Positions 1 through 7,248 of a stretch of DNA of 37,436 nt are shown one piece after another. Numbering within the stretch: the first letter of the stretch is position 1; each line of letters opens with the position of its first letter. The DNA comes from Lactiplantibacillus garii. GTDB lineage: Bacteria > Bacillota > Bacilli > Lactobacillales > Lactobacillaceae. The position numbers and the translations under genes were made by a program. The stretch is from the NCBI RefSeq assembly GCF_003885105.1, contig NZ_QWZQ01000030.1, positions 1-37,436 on the forward strand, given 5' to 3'. Below the pieces are notes generated by a model. The model worked only from the letters and a program-made list of their open reading frames with translations, searched no databases and had not been told where the DNA came from.

Positions 1-18
1 GGTTTGAAGATGGTGAAC

Positions 19-30
19 GGTAATGTTACC
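19..30. repeat. Short perfect palindrome upstream of acm2
   Basis: GGTAATGTTACC is a perfect 12-base palindrome about 105 bases upstream of the acm2 start. It could be a regulator site or chance. I found no convincing -35/-10 pair in bases 1-134, so the acm2 promoter is not assigned. Confidence 0.25.
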
Positions 31-134
31 ATAGCCTTGTATTGAGGGGTTGTATTAAAGGTTTACAGGTTTAGGTTTTGAAATTAATTGTTGTTAGACA
101 AGTCAGATTTTACAGAAAGTTTGGGGACTTATAA

Positions 135-2459
135 TTGAAAATGGGAATGACTAAGATTGTTGCTTCGTTAATGTTGAGTACCGCGCTATTGCCAATGGTT
201 AGTGGGAAAGCGGACACCACACCAACACCGTCGACTAAACAAGAAACGGTTCAGCAACCAACGAGTGCAACCAGTTCAACAAGTAGTGTATCCGCGGCTT
301 CTGAGACGACCTCCGCAACAAGTGCGACGGCGACGTCCGCGAAGAGTTTGCAGGTTAGTCAAAGCAGTGCGGCGGCTAGTTCCAGTCAAACCGTTACTAG
401 TCAGACTAGCACCAGTTCAATCAGTGCGACGAGTGCGACCAGCACGGCACCGGCAAGCAGCGTTACGAGTAGCAGTTCGGAAACGAGCAGCGTTGCTAAT
501 AGTAGTAGCGACCAGCTTAAGAGTGCCGTCGCCACTAGTCTTAGCGGCGTGACTCCTGAGAGTGCTACTGCGAGTCAGGCAGCCAGTGCGACCAGTGCTC
601 AAACCAGTACGGCTAACGCTAATAGTGCTACGGCCACGGAAAGCAATGTCGCTAGTGCTGGTTCGGTGGCCGCGCCAGTAACGAGTGCCGCAACATCGCT
701 AGCACCAGCTTCAAGTGCGACCGTGGCGTCCACGGCACCGACTAGTCCGGTGACTTCCGCCGCGGCTGATCAGGTGGCTGCACAACCGTTGAGTGCGTTG
801 GGCCCTGGTTACTATGAAGTTAGTCCGTATGCGGGTGATAACCGGGTCAGCTCTCAACAGCATTTTTTAGATGAAATTAAAGCTGGCGCGCTTTCAGGCT
901 GGCAGAAATATCAAGTATTACCTTCCGTAACTGCTGCCCAAGCCATTTTGGAAAGTGGTTGGGGTAAGTCACAGTTAGCCCAAGTCGGGAATAACTTGTT
1001 TGGTATTAAGGGCAGTTATCAAGGTCAATCAATCTACTTTCCAACGCAAGAATGGAACGGTCACCAGTACATCACAATTAACGCGGCGTTTCGGAAATAT
1101 CCGAACTGGTCGGCCAGTGTTGAAGACCACGGTGCGTTTCTAGTTCAAAACTCACGTTACCGTAATTTATTGGGAGTAACTGATTACCGGCGGGTGGCTA
1201 CGTTGATGCAACAAGATGGCTACGCAACGGCACCTAACTATGCTAGTTTATTGATTAGTATTATTCAGAGTAATAGCCTGCATCTTTGGGACCTTGAAGC
1301 CATTAGTAATCAAGTTCAAGGTGGATACGTGCCTGAAAGCGGCCGTTATACCTTTACTAAGCCAACGAGTATTCATATGGCGGCAAACACTGCTTCTGCC
1401 GTCGTTGGGACTTACGAAACTGGTGAATCCGTCTACTATAACGCCAAGATTGAAAACAATGGTCAGACGTGGTTACAGTACTTGTCATACTCGGGTGCCA
1501 ACCACTACGTCATGATTGCCGAAGCACAACCAGTTGCGCCGGCACCATCAACACCAGCACCTTCTACACCTAACAATCAATTGCCAAGTGCTGGTTCGTA
1601 CACCTTTACTGAAAATACCAATATTCGTAACGGTGCTTCTAAGAGTACGGCCATTGTTGGTAGTTATGATAAGGGTCAGACCGTGCATTATAATGGCACG
1701 GTGCAAGCGGACGGTTTGACTTGGTTACGATACGTGGCCTATTCAGGTGCGACCCATTACGTTGCCACTAGTGGTGACGTGGTTGTGGCTGCACCGAAGC
1801 CGCACATCGAATCCGTTTCCGGGTCCTATCAATTCACCCAGACGACGGCCATTAAGACGGCTGCGGATACTAATGCGGCGACGGTTGGAACGTACAATGC
1901 CGGTGAACGTGTGAACTACAACGCTAAGGTAACGGTTGGCAACCAGACTTGGTTACGGTACCAGTCCTATTCGGGTGCGACCCACTACGTTCAAATTAAC
2001 GCTGGTGGTAACGTTAATCCAAACGTTAACCAAGCGGTGATCACGCCGGCAACCGGCGCCTACCGCTTTACCAAGACAACGGCCATTAAGACGGCTGCTG
2101 ACCGCAACGCTGCAACGGTTGGGACGTACTATGCTGGTAACACCGTCTATTACAACGCCAAGGTTAGTGTTAACGGCCAGACTTGGTTACGATACCAGTC
2201 CTATTCGGGTGCTAGCCACTACGTTGAAATTAGTAACGGAGTACCAACTCCAAGTGCGGTTACGCCGCAACGCGGCAGTTTCCGGTTCACCACGACGACT
2301 AACATTCGAACGGCACCAACGACCCGCTCAGCGGTTGTTGGGGAATACTATCCAGGTGACGTTGTTTACTACGATGCGACCGTTCGGGCCGAAGGTTATA
2401 CGTGGTTACGTTATCTCAGTCGCAGTGGTGCCATCCATTACGTCGCCGTCGTTCACTAA
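135..2459 (+). CDS. acm2: Acm2-type peptidoglycan N-acetylglucosaminidase, GH73 with five SH3b repeats
   Basis: Secreted autolysin that cleaves cell-wall glycan and helps daughter cells separate. Residues 1-26 form a signal peptide (K2, K7, hydrophobic core, likely cut near SGKA). About residues 27-215 are almost only Ala, Ser, Thr and Val, the low-complexity region that is O-glycosylated in Lactiplantibacillus plantarum Acm2. The GH73 domain covers about 235-390, with AILESGWG placing the likely catalytic Glu at E273. Five SH3b-like repeats of about 58 residues start near 402, 487, 563, 641 and 714, each with a T-W-L-[RQ]-Y core and a final SGA-x-HYV; they should bind the wall. The order and length (774 aa) match Acm2. 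The TTG at 135 is chosen because GGGGAC lies 8 bases upstream; ATG at 141 is the alternative. The gene stands alone and has its own terminator. Confidence 0.92.
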   Translation: MKMGMTKIVASLMLSTALLPMVSGKADTTPTPSTKQETVQQPTSATSSTSSVSAASETTSATSATATSAKSLQVSQSSAAASSSQTVTSQTSTSSISATSATSTAPASSVTSSSSETSSVANSSSDQLKSAVATSLSGVTPESATASQAASATSAQTSTANANSATATESNVASAGSVAAPVTSAATSLAPASSATVASTAPTSPVTSAAADQVAAQPLSALGPGYYEVSPYAGDNRVSSQQHFLDEIKAGALSGWQKYQVLPSVTAAQAILESGWGKSQLAQVGNNLFGIKGSYQGQSIYFPTQEWNGHQYITINAAFRKYPNWSASVEDHGAFLVQNSRYRNLLGVTDYRRVATLMQQDGYATAPNYASLLISIIQSNSLHLWDLEAISNQVQGGYVPESGRYTFTKPTSIHMAANTASAVVGTYETGESVYYNAKIENNGQTWLQYLSYSGANHYVMIAEAQPVAPAPSTPAPSTPNNQLPSAGSYTFTENTNIRNGASKSTAIVGSYDKGQTVHYNGTVQADGLTWLRYVAYSGATHYVATSGDVVVAAPKPHIESVSGSYQFTQTTAIKTAADTNAATVGTYNAGERVNYNAKVTVGNQTWLRYQSYSGATHYVQINAGGNVNPNVNQAVITPATGAYRFTKTTAIKTAADRNAATVGTYYAGNTVYYNAKVSVNGQTWLRYQSYSGASHYVEISNGVPTPSAVTPQRGSFRFTTTTNIRTAPTTRSAVVGEYYPGDVVYYDATVRAEGYTWLRYLSRSGAIHYVAVVH

Positions 2460-2554
2460 TGATTGCCACTGAGCAGTTTGATTGCGGCTTAATTAAATTG
2501 GTTTTATAATAATAGTAGTAAGTGATGGCGATTACGACCGCCATTAATTTCAGG

Positions 2555-2591
2555 CAACCTGGTTGGTTTAGCTGACCGGGTTGTTTTTTTG
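2555..2591 (+). terminator. Terminator of acm2
   Basis: CAACCTGGTT pairs with GACCGGGTTG (10 bp with two G-U pairs), followed by eight bases that are T except the final G. It lies about 95 bases after the acm2 stop and separates it from the next transcription unit. Confidence 0.85.
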
Positions 2592-2597
2592 CCCTTA

Positions 2598-2626
2598 TTG
2601 CAATCGCTTACATTGTGTGCTATATT
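2598..2626 (+). promoter_or_regulatory. Promoter of the 2.6-2.9 kb RNA, overlapped by a cre box
   Basis: TTGCAA (2598-2603), a 17-base spacer and TATATT (2621-2626) with a TG one base before the -10 make a strong extended sigma-A promoter. The predicted start is near 2633. Bases 2599-2612, TGCAATCGCTTACA, fit the CcpA cre pattern TGNAANCGNNNNCA and cover most of the -35 box, so CcpA binding should block transcription. No open reading frame follows; the product is the structured RNA described next. Confidence 0.7.
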
Positions 2627-2631
2627 GGGTT

Positions 2632-2913
2632 TATCGGAAGAATCCCAGGTCAGTATCAATCGTTACCCAATTGTTGTAACAAACCCGTCAAGTGATAGCT
2701 AGTGCAGTATACAGCGTTTCCGCTAATTTCGGATAACTGGCTGGCCAAACTCCATCTATTGATGGCACGAATTATCCACGGAGAACGGGTTGCCGCCAAT
2801 CAGAACGTTCATGGATGTGGATTGTGGATCAATGGTGTTTGAGGAATGAAGAATTCCACACGAAATTTTTAACGGTTCTTCCAAAACGGGGCTCACATTG
2901 TGGGTCCTTTTTT
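2632..2913 (+). ncRNA. Putative structured RNA or lplA leader of about 280 nt
   Basis: No coding sequence is visible between promoter and terminator, but many helices pair perfectly. The closing helix GGAAGAATC (2636-2644) with GGTTCTTCC (2874-2882) begins at the predicted 5' end. Inside it are AACCCGT (2682-2688) with ACGGGTT (2785-2791), GTTAC/GTAAC (2662-2666/2676-2680), GGATAA/TTATCC (2731-2736/2772-2777), CCATC-tatt-GATGG (2752-2765), CAATC/GATTG (2797-2801/2820-2824) and GTGT..GGAAT/ATTCC-ACAC (2835-2861). It ends in a terminator about 50 bases before lplA, so it is either an independent small RNA or an attenuating leader. I see no RNase P, tmRNA, SRP or T-box signature; a 6S-like RNA is not excluded. 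Paired helices support structure, not identity. Confidence 0.55.
2889..2913 (+). terminator. Intrinsic terminator just upstream of lplA
   Basis: GGGCTCAC pairs with GTGGGTCC around a three-base loop (two G-U pairs), followed by six T (2908-2913). It ends the 2.6-2.9 kb RNA or attenuates read-through into lplA. Confidence 0.7.
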
Positions 2914-2964
2914 ATTCCTTGTTGTATGATTAAGTTAACCTAAAGCTGAGGAGCTGAGTCTGTC

Positions 2965-3978
2965 ATGTATTACGTTGCAATGAAAGATCATGAAATTGGC
3001 CGTAATTTAGCCACCGAACAGTATTTGATGAATAATGTGGATTTTGATGAACCGTTAGTTTTGTTTTATTACGAAGAACCATGCATCATTGTCGGTCGAA
3101 ACCAAAATACGCTGGAAGAAATTAACGCTGATTACGTGCGTGAACACCACATCACGGTGACCCGGCGGTTATCTGGTGGTGGGGCGGTTTACCAAGATCT
3201 TGGGAACCTTTGCTTTAGTTTTGTGGTGGATAGTGATAGTCAGGAATTTGGCGACTTTAAGACGTTCACACAACCCATTATTGATGCGTTACACGATATG
3301 GGAGCTACGACTGCAACGGTTAGTGGCCGTAACGACCTGTTAGTTGACGGGAAAAAATTCTCAGGTAACGCGATGTATTCACGGAATGGCAAGACTTTTT
3401 CCCACGGGACGTTGATGTTGAACGTGGACTTAAACGTGGTACCCCAAGCGCTCACGGTCCCAACCGACAAGATTGCCTCCAAGGGAATCAAGTCTGTTCG
3501 GAGTCGGGTCACAAACTTGCGACCATTCTTAGCACCTGAGTATCAGAACATTACGGTTCCGGAATTTCAAGACGCGTTGCTAAAAGAACTTTTCCACGTT
3601 GATTCTTTGGATGAAATTGCGGACAAGGAATACCACGTTACGCCAGAACAACAAAAGGCTATTGATAAAATCTACGAAGACTATTATGCTAATTGGGATT
3701 GGGTTTACGGAAAGTCACCCGAATTTTCCGTCAAGCGTCGCAAACACTTTGACATGGGAACAATCGACGCCCGGTTATCAGTGCATGACGGCCACATTCA
3801 AAACGTTAAATTTTACGGCGATTTCTTTGGTAGTGGGGACGTCCACGACGTTGAACAGGCGTTGAACGGAATTCGGTATGATCATGACGTGATTGCTGAA
3901 AAGCTGGCAACCCTTGATTTGAACCAGTACTTTACCGGAATTCCACGGACGGACATTATTGATCTAATTGCCCAATAA
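2965..3978 (+). CDS. lplA: Lipoate-protein ligase A
   Basis: Cytoplasmic enzyme that activates lipoate with ATP and transfers lipoyl-AMP to lysines of lipoyl domains, such as the pyruvate dehydrogenase E2 subunit. The biotin/lipoate ligase fold is marked by RRLSGGGAVYQDLGN starting at residue 67, the family's conserved substrate-binding loop, by KKFSGNAM near 130 and by SHGTLML near 150. A C-terminal accessory domain follows from about residue 245. At 337 aa the length is normal for the two-domain type. The ATG has GAGGAG 11 bases upstream. The upstream terminator implies its own promoter (TATGAT at 2925-2930 is a possible -10) or read-through control. Its stop lies 13 bases before the next start, so the small membrane gene behind it is probably co-transcribed. 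Confidence 0.95.
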   Translation: MYYVAMKDHEIGRNLATEQYLMNNVDFDEPLVLFYYEEPCIIVGRNQNTLEEINADYVREHHITVTRRLSGGGAVYQDLGNLCFSFVVDSDSQEFGDFKTFTQPIIDALHDMGATTATVSGRNDLLVDGKKFSGNAMYSRNGKTFSHGTLMLNVDLNVVPQALTVPTDKIASKGIKSVRSRVTNLRPFLAPEYQNITVPEFQDALLKELFHVDSLDEIADKEYHVTPEQQKAIDKIYEDYYANWDWVYGKSPEFSVKRRKHFDMGTIDARLSVHDGHIQNVKFYGDFFGSGDVHDVEQALNGIRYDHDVIAEKLATLDLNQYFTGIPRTDIIDLIAQ

Positions 3979-3991
3979 TGGGAGTGATTTG

Positions 3992-4375
3992 TTGAAACTG
4001 ACCCGCTTAGTCGCATTTGCGTTTGTATCCTTTTTTTGTTACGGTATCGTCAATTGGATGATGTCAACCGGCCATTTTCACTTGCAAGCTAAAACAATTT
4101 CCTTACCGCAGATGTGGCAGGGACTTTTGATTGCGTTGGTACTCTATTTTCTGGGGATTTTAGCATTGTACTTGAACCGGATGCTCGGATTTTACGTGCT
4201 CGGATTAGTTATCGTGATTTACTCACTAGGGATGATTAGTGCGTTAATGTCCGGGTATCAGAGTACGGCTGGGATGGAAATCAAACTATTGTTAGAAATC
4301 ATTGGGGTGGTTGGATTAGGAGTTAACTTCTATACCCTAATATTGCTAACACGCTGGCGACACAAAAATAACTAA
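3992..4375 (+). CDS. Small integral membrane protein, function unknown
   Basis: A 127-residue protein with four predicted transmembrane segments, roughly residues 4-24, 40-60, 64-86 and 97-119, joined by short loops. I do not recognise a family. The chosen start is TTG 3992, because GGAGTGA lies 5 bases upstream; an earlier in-frame TTG at 3968 would overlap lplA and lacks a site. It follows lplA closely and precedes an acidic cytosolic protein by 12 bases, suggesting one transcript lplA-this gene-4388 gene. A link to lipoate metabolism is inferred from position only. Confidence 0.75.
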   Translation: MKLTRLVAFAFVSFFCYGIVNWMMSTGHFHLQAKTISLPQMWQGLLIALVLYFLGILALYLNRMLGFYVLGLVIVIYSLGMISALMSGYQSTAGMEIKLLLEIIGVVGLGVNFYTLILLTRWRHKNN

Positions 4376-4387
4376 ACGAGGGATAGC

Positions 4388-4837
4388 ATGCAACGAAACG
4401 TACAAACTTTTATTGATGATGTAACCGCTGAAAACATTAGCACGACGACCGTGAACGGCGCTTACGACCAACTTGATCAACAGGTCAAACCGTGGTTAGC
4501 CGCTTTTTTAAAGAACGTCGCTGCTGATCAACTAGCGCAGGCCACTCTGACGACGACGCACGAGCCCGCCATTAGCTTTCGGCTGGAGACGAGTGTCATT
4601 AACTTACCCCTAGCTAACCTCACGGAAATCGGCAAGGTAACGGTCGCTGATGATACGATGCCCCTCAACGTTTACATGATCGCGGAATCAGAGGCGTTAC
4701 CGTCTGGACTACGGATTGATGAACTGGGGACCGTTGCTGACGTGCTGGCGGATCAGGCCGGTGCTGAAAAATTATTAACTACCTGGTTAACGGGACAAAT
4801 TGAACGTTTGAACCAAATTACCGAGGCGGAAGCCTAA
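4388..4837 (+). CDS. Hypothetical acidic cytosolic protein
   Basis: A 149-residue, Asp/Glu-rich, probably soluble protein with no signal peptide and no membrane segment. I recognise no catalytic motif. The N-terminal third looks helical and the middle alternates hydrophobic and polar residues like beta strands (SFRLETSVINLPLANL). ATG 4388 is preceded by GAGGGAT with 4 bases between. It is last in the presumed lplA operon and is followed by a long gene-free stretch that looks like a structured RNA. Confidence 0.75.
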   Translation: MQRNVQTFIDDVTAENISTTTVNGAYDQLDQQVKPWLAAFLKNVAADQLAQATLTTTHEPAISFRLETSVINLPLANLTEIGKVTVADDTMPLNVYMIAESEALPSGLRIDELGTVADVLADQAGAEKLLTTWLTGQIERLNQITEAEA

Positions 4838-4882
4838 ATTAAACCTTTACAGAGTTTCAATGGTATCTTTACATTGATTCGG

Positions 4883-5212
4883 TATGATAGGGTCATGATG
4901 TTGGAGCCAAGCCAATCATTGTGCCTAGTAGTCACCGTTCGGAACGCCGTGTGCGAACCGGAGGGTGACTTTTAATTAGGTGCTTGCAATCGTGACGTAA
5001 TCATGATAGGGTGGTACTTGCGATGAGTCGATAGAGTCAGATTTCCAGCAATGGAAGTTCCGCGCGAGCGGCTAGTGACTAATATTGATAGCGGGGCACG
5101 TTTCTCTGACGTATTTCAGAGTGCTTGGGTCACTGACATTGTGGAGTGTCACCCCCGCTGGTTTAACCAGTGCCGTGATGAGCGTTCAGATTAATTTCTG
5201 AACGCTTTTTTG
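4883..5212 (+). ncRNA. Putative large structured RNA of about 320 nt, family unknown
   Basis: The 494-base gap 4838-5331 has no plausible gene but dense complementary helices, all on one strand: TCATGAT/ATCATGA (4893-4899/5000-5006), GTGCCTA/TAGGTGC (4921-4927/4977-4983), GTCACC/GGTGAC (4931-4936/4964-4969), GTTCG/CGAAC (4937-4941/4954-4958), AGTCA/TGACT (5035-5039/5076-5080) enclosing two GNRA hairpins, TTCCA-GCAA-TGGAA (5043-5056) and CCGC-GCGA-GCGG (5060-5071), then AGCGGGG/CCCCGCT (5090-5096/5153-5159) enclosing CTCTGA/TCAGAG (5104-5109/5116-5121). It ends in a strong terminator. TATGAT at 4883 is a possible -10, but its -35 is poor. No signature of RNase P, tmRNA, SRP RNA or a riboswitch class I know is present. 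Confidence 0.55.
5181..5211 (+). terminator. Strong intrinsic terminator ending the 4.9-5.2 kb RNA
   Basis: AGCGTTCAG (5181-5189) and CTGAACGCT (5198-5206) form a perfect 9-bp stem with an 8-base loop, followed by a T run. It lies 120 bases before the next gene, which therefore needs its own promoter. Confidence 0.9.
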
Positions 5213-5331
5213 TGTTTAGGAATGAATTGTTAAAATTTTGTTTAATCCCGGTAATTGATGGTAAAAAGACAACAGGTAGCGTATTGTTAAGTTAGCATCA
5301 AAACTATTAATTTTTGGGGAGTTGATTAGTT

Positions 5332-5955
5332 ATGAAAAAGATGTTAGTAAGCGGCGTAGTTGTTGCCGGAATCGCAATTTTTGGTGGGGGCGTTTACCTT
5401 TGGCCTAAGAGTAGTCAGGTTAGTTCATCACAAGCGGCGATGAGTTCGTCGATTGCGACGGCACAAACCAGCCACAAGACGACAAAAAAATCGGTTGCGA
5501 AACGCGCCGCAGCGGTCAGTGCGACCCAGTCGGGAACCAGTTCAGCATCATCGTCCACAAGTGGCACGACTGAGCAGCAAGAAAGTCACAGCGGGCAATC
5601 GAGTTCGACGGTCGCGGGGACCAGCTCGACGGCTGGCACATCGAGTCATCCGTCTACCGATGGGAGCACAACGAGCTCCACGACGGGACGCCAGTTGACC
5701 GCGGCCCAACTCGATAACTGGGTTTGGACGCAAATTGATCGGCAGTACCAGGGGGCCAGTGTGACTAAGAGTGACTTTGCGTTTCAACAGTATTCACGCC
5801 ACGGATTAGTTTACGTGGATGTATACGAAAACAGTGATTCAGAAGCAAATCACTTGGCGGGCCGTTTCCGGGTTAACGCGCAGGGAAGCCTTGAACAACA
5901 GTCACTGGCCAACGGAAGCACTTGGCGGATTGTTAGCAGTACCCCGACTAATTAA
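5332..5955 (+). CDS. Membrane-anchored or secreted Ser/Thr-rich protein, Lreu_0056-like C-terminal domain
   Basis: 207 residues in three parts. Residues 1-25 are a signal anchor (KK then VSGVVVAGIAIFGGGVYL) with no lipobox Cys, so it probably stays as an N-terminal anchor. About residues 27-120 are low-complexity Ser/Thr/Ala/Gly with several SSAS- and TSS-type runs, a typical extracellular linker. Residues 121-200 form a compact domain (LTAAQLDNWVW, then FAFQQYSRHGLVYVDVYENS, then RFRVN). This resembles a domain of lactobacillus surface proteins often labelled Lreu_0056-like; function unknown. GGGGAG lies 10 bases before the ATG. It is monocistronic, with terminators on both sides. Confidence 0.8.
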   Translation: MKKMLVSGVVVAGIAIFGGGVYLWPKSSQVSSSQAAMSSSIATAQTSHKTTKKSVAKRAAAVSATQSGTSSASSSTSGTTEQQESHSGQSSSTVAGTSSTAGTSSHPSTDGSTTSSTTGRQLTAAQLDNWVWTQIDRQYQGASVTKSDFAFQQYSRHGLVYVDVYENSDSEANHLAGRFRVNAQGSLEQQSLANGSTWRIVSSTPTN

Positions 5956-6026
5956 AATTTGACTTCGAGTTAACTTTAAGGACTACGATTAAGTCGTAAA
6001 AGCTACTAAGCCTTGCTTAGTGGAAT

Positions 6027-6060
6027 GGGACGCCCCGAACGGAAACGGGGCGCCCTTTTT
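6027..6060 (+). terminator. Terminator of the 5332-5955 gene
   Basis: GGGACGCCCCG and CGGGGCGCCC form a GC-rich stem with one bulged A and an 8-base loop, followed by five T. Confidence 0.88.
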
Positions 6061-6155
6061 AGTTGTTGTGAGTAAGCGCCTTCTTGAAATGTGGAAGTAA
6101 ATCCGGCATACTAGAATAGTTAATTTAATTGGACGTGAAATTGAGGTGCGTAAAC

Positions 6156-6470
6156 GTGGCAGCGGAGAAGAAAAAAGTAAAACGTGAGATTTATGATGAG
6201 GACGATCGCCTACTCGGTCGGCGAATCTTGGTGATTGCCAGGTGGGTTGCCTTGATTGCTGGAATCATTGGGCCGTTCGTTTATCTGTTCAATAAGAGTT
6301 GGGGATTAGACCTCGGCACGCTCACCGTTTTGTGTGGTGGGGCCTACCTCTGCTTTGGTCCCCGGGGACGAACGGCCGGGGGACAGTGGATCGCGTTACT
6401 GGAAACCTTAGGGTTGGGTGCCGTGGTTTTGGCCTACTTTTTGGTGGTTTTAAAATATATTCACTTATAG
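6156..6470 (+). CDS. Small membrane protein, function unknown
   Basis: 104 residues: a charged N-terminus (KKKVKREIYDEDDRL) followed by three predicted membrane segments at roughly 26-45, 50-68 and 79-100. Not recognised; no motif suggests a substrate. GTG 6156 is chosen over the upstream in-frame TTG 6129 because TTGAGGTG sits about 7 bases upstream. It ends just before a long symmetrical hairpin shared with the converging MerR gene. Confidence 0.7.
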   Translation: MAAEKKKVKREIYDEDDRLLGRRILVIARWVALIAGIIGPFVYLFNKSWGLDLGTLTVLCGGAYLCFGPRGRTAGGQWIALLETLGLGAVVLAYFLVVLKYIHL

Positions 6471-6543
6471 TCATGAGACACGATGAAGCGCAACGCTTTT
6501 TGATGGTGGTTTTGAAAGAAACAAAGAAAGTGCGCCAAAATTT

Positions 6544-6589
6544 AAGGAGCGTAACTTACTCAGTTTATTTTGAGTAAGTTACGCTCCTT
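6544..6589. terminator. 19-bp perfect hairpin, bidirectional terminator
   Basis: AAGGAGCGTAACTTACTCA is perfectly repeated in inverted orientation around an 8-base AT-rich loop and is followed on the plus strand by G and five T. It sits between converging genes and should terminate the plus-strand membrane gene; the minus-strand side has only AAATTTT after the stem. Both the 19-bp length and the AAGGAGC end are unusual. Confidence 0.8.
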
Positions 6590-6604
6590 GTTTTTCAGCA
6601 TTAT

Positions 6605-7048
6605 TTAAGATGACGGTTGGTTTTCCTGATAGACTTCGTGTTTAACCGCTTCTTCCATATTAGAAGGAACGATACTATCAACTTTATGATTAATTAAGAC
6701 GTCGGCGTAGTGGTCAACTTTATGGTTAATGGTTTTTAAGTGGTTTTGTAAGTCGTTAATTTCGTTTAACGTTCGCCGTTGCTGGACTTTCATCATCTCG
6801 TAGCGTTCGGGAACGGTATGTTCACCTTCCTGAACAAGCTGAATGTAGTGTTGAATCCGTTCAACCGGCATACCCGTTGAACGTAAACAAATAATTAAAT
6901 TCAGCCATTCCAAATCAACATCTTCAAAAATCCGGTTATTGTTTTCATCACGTTTCACGAATGGCAACATGCCATGGTCGTGATAGTAACGAATGCTGTA
7001 AGTTGAAACGTTCATTTTTTTTGCGACTTCTTGAATCGTATATGCCAA
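6605..7048 (-). CDS. MerR-family transcriptional regulator
   Basis: 147 residues. The N-terminal winged helix-turn-helix (about 1-70) carries the MerR landmarks YTIQEVAKKMNVSTYSIRYYHDHGML and a wing ending near DVDLEWL; about 75-125 is a coiled-coil dimerisation helix. The tail has no cysteine cluster, so it is not a metal sensor of the MerR/CueR kind; it resembles the AdhR/YyaN group that senses aldehydes or other small stress signals, by inference. Start is TTG, set by GTAGGAGG 7 bases upstream. A -10 TATAAT on the minus strand (7112-7107) lies next to the palindrome TTAGTCTAA (7115-7123), a possible operator for self-control. The adjacent plus-strand gene could also be a target. Confidence 0.88.
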   Translation of the reverse strand: MAYTIQEVAKKMNVSTYSIRYYHDHGMLPFVKRDENNNRIFEDVDLEWLNLIICLRSTGMPVERIQHYIQLVQEGEHTVPERYEMMKVQQRRTLNEINDLQNHLKTINHKVDHYADVLINHKVDSIVPSNMEEAVKHEVYQENQPSS

Positions 7049-7106
7049 ATCAAATCCTCCTACAAAAGTTGGTTACTGGGTGGCGACCAGCTCAGAATAC
7101 TAATTC

Positions 7107-7177
7107 ATTATAGTTAGTCTAAGCATAAGCCGTTAAATTGTAAACAAAGTTGTTCTAACCAAGACTATCATTAGTCG
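7107..7177. promoter_or_regulatory. Putative merR promoter and operator half-sites
   Basis: On the minus strand TATAAT (7112-7107) is a consensus -10. Next to it is the palindrome TTAGTCTAA (7115-7123), and 40 bases on is GACTA-tcat-TAGTC (7164-7177). Both contain TTAGTC. This suggests a regulator site between the divergent genes, but no -35 of quality was seen. Confidence 0.4.
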
Positions 7178-7248
7178 TTGCTTTGAGTTGCTTTCTAGTA
7201 ACAGTAAGGTGTTAAGCTTGGAAGCATCAAGTTAAGGAGGCGGTGGTG

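Noticed and set aside
202-602. Open frames on both strands inside the acm2 Ala/Ser/Thr-rich region (202-552 plus, 417-602 minus)
   Set aside because: They are Arg/Pro-rich shadows of repetitive GC-rich codons, without ribosome sites.
5008-5212. A second T-box riboswitch upstream of the 5332 gene
   Set aside because: Only the AGGGTGGTAC core is present; there is no specifier helix, the terminator is too far away and the downstream gene has no amino acid role.
4883-5212. RNase P, tmRNA or SRP RNA as the identity of the second RNA
   Set aside because: The GAGGAAAGTCC core of RNase P, the tRNA-like ends of tmRNA and the SRP AGGTCCGGAAGGAAGCAGC element are all missing.
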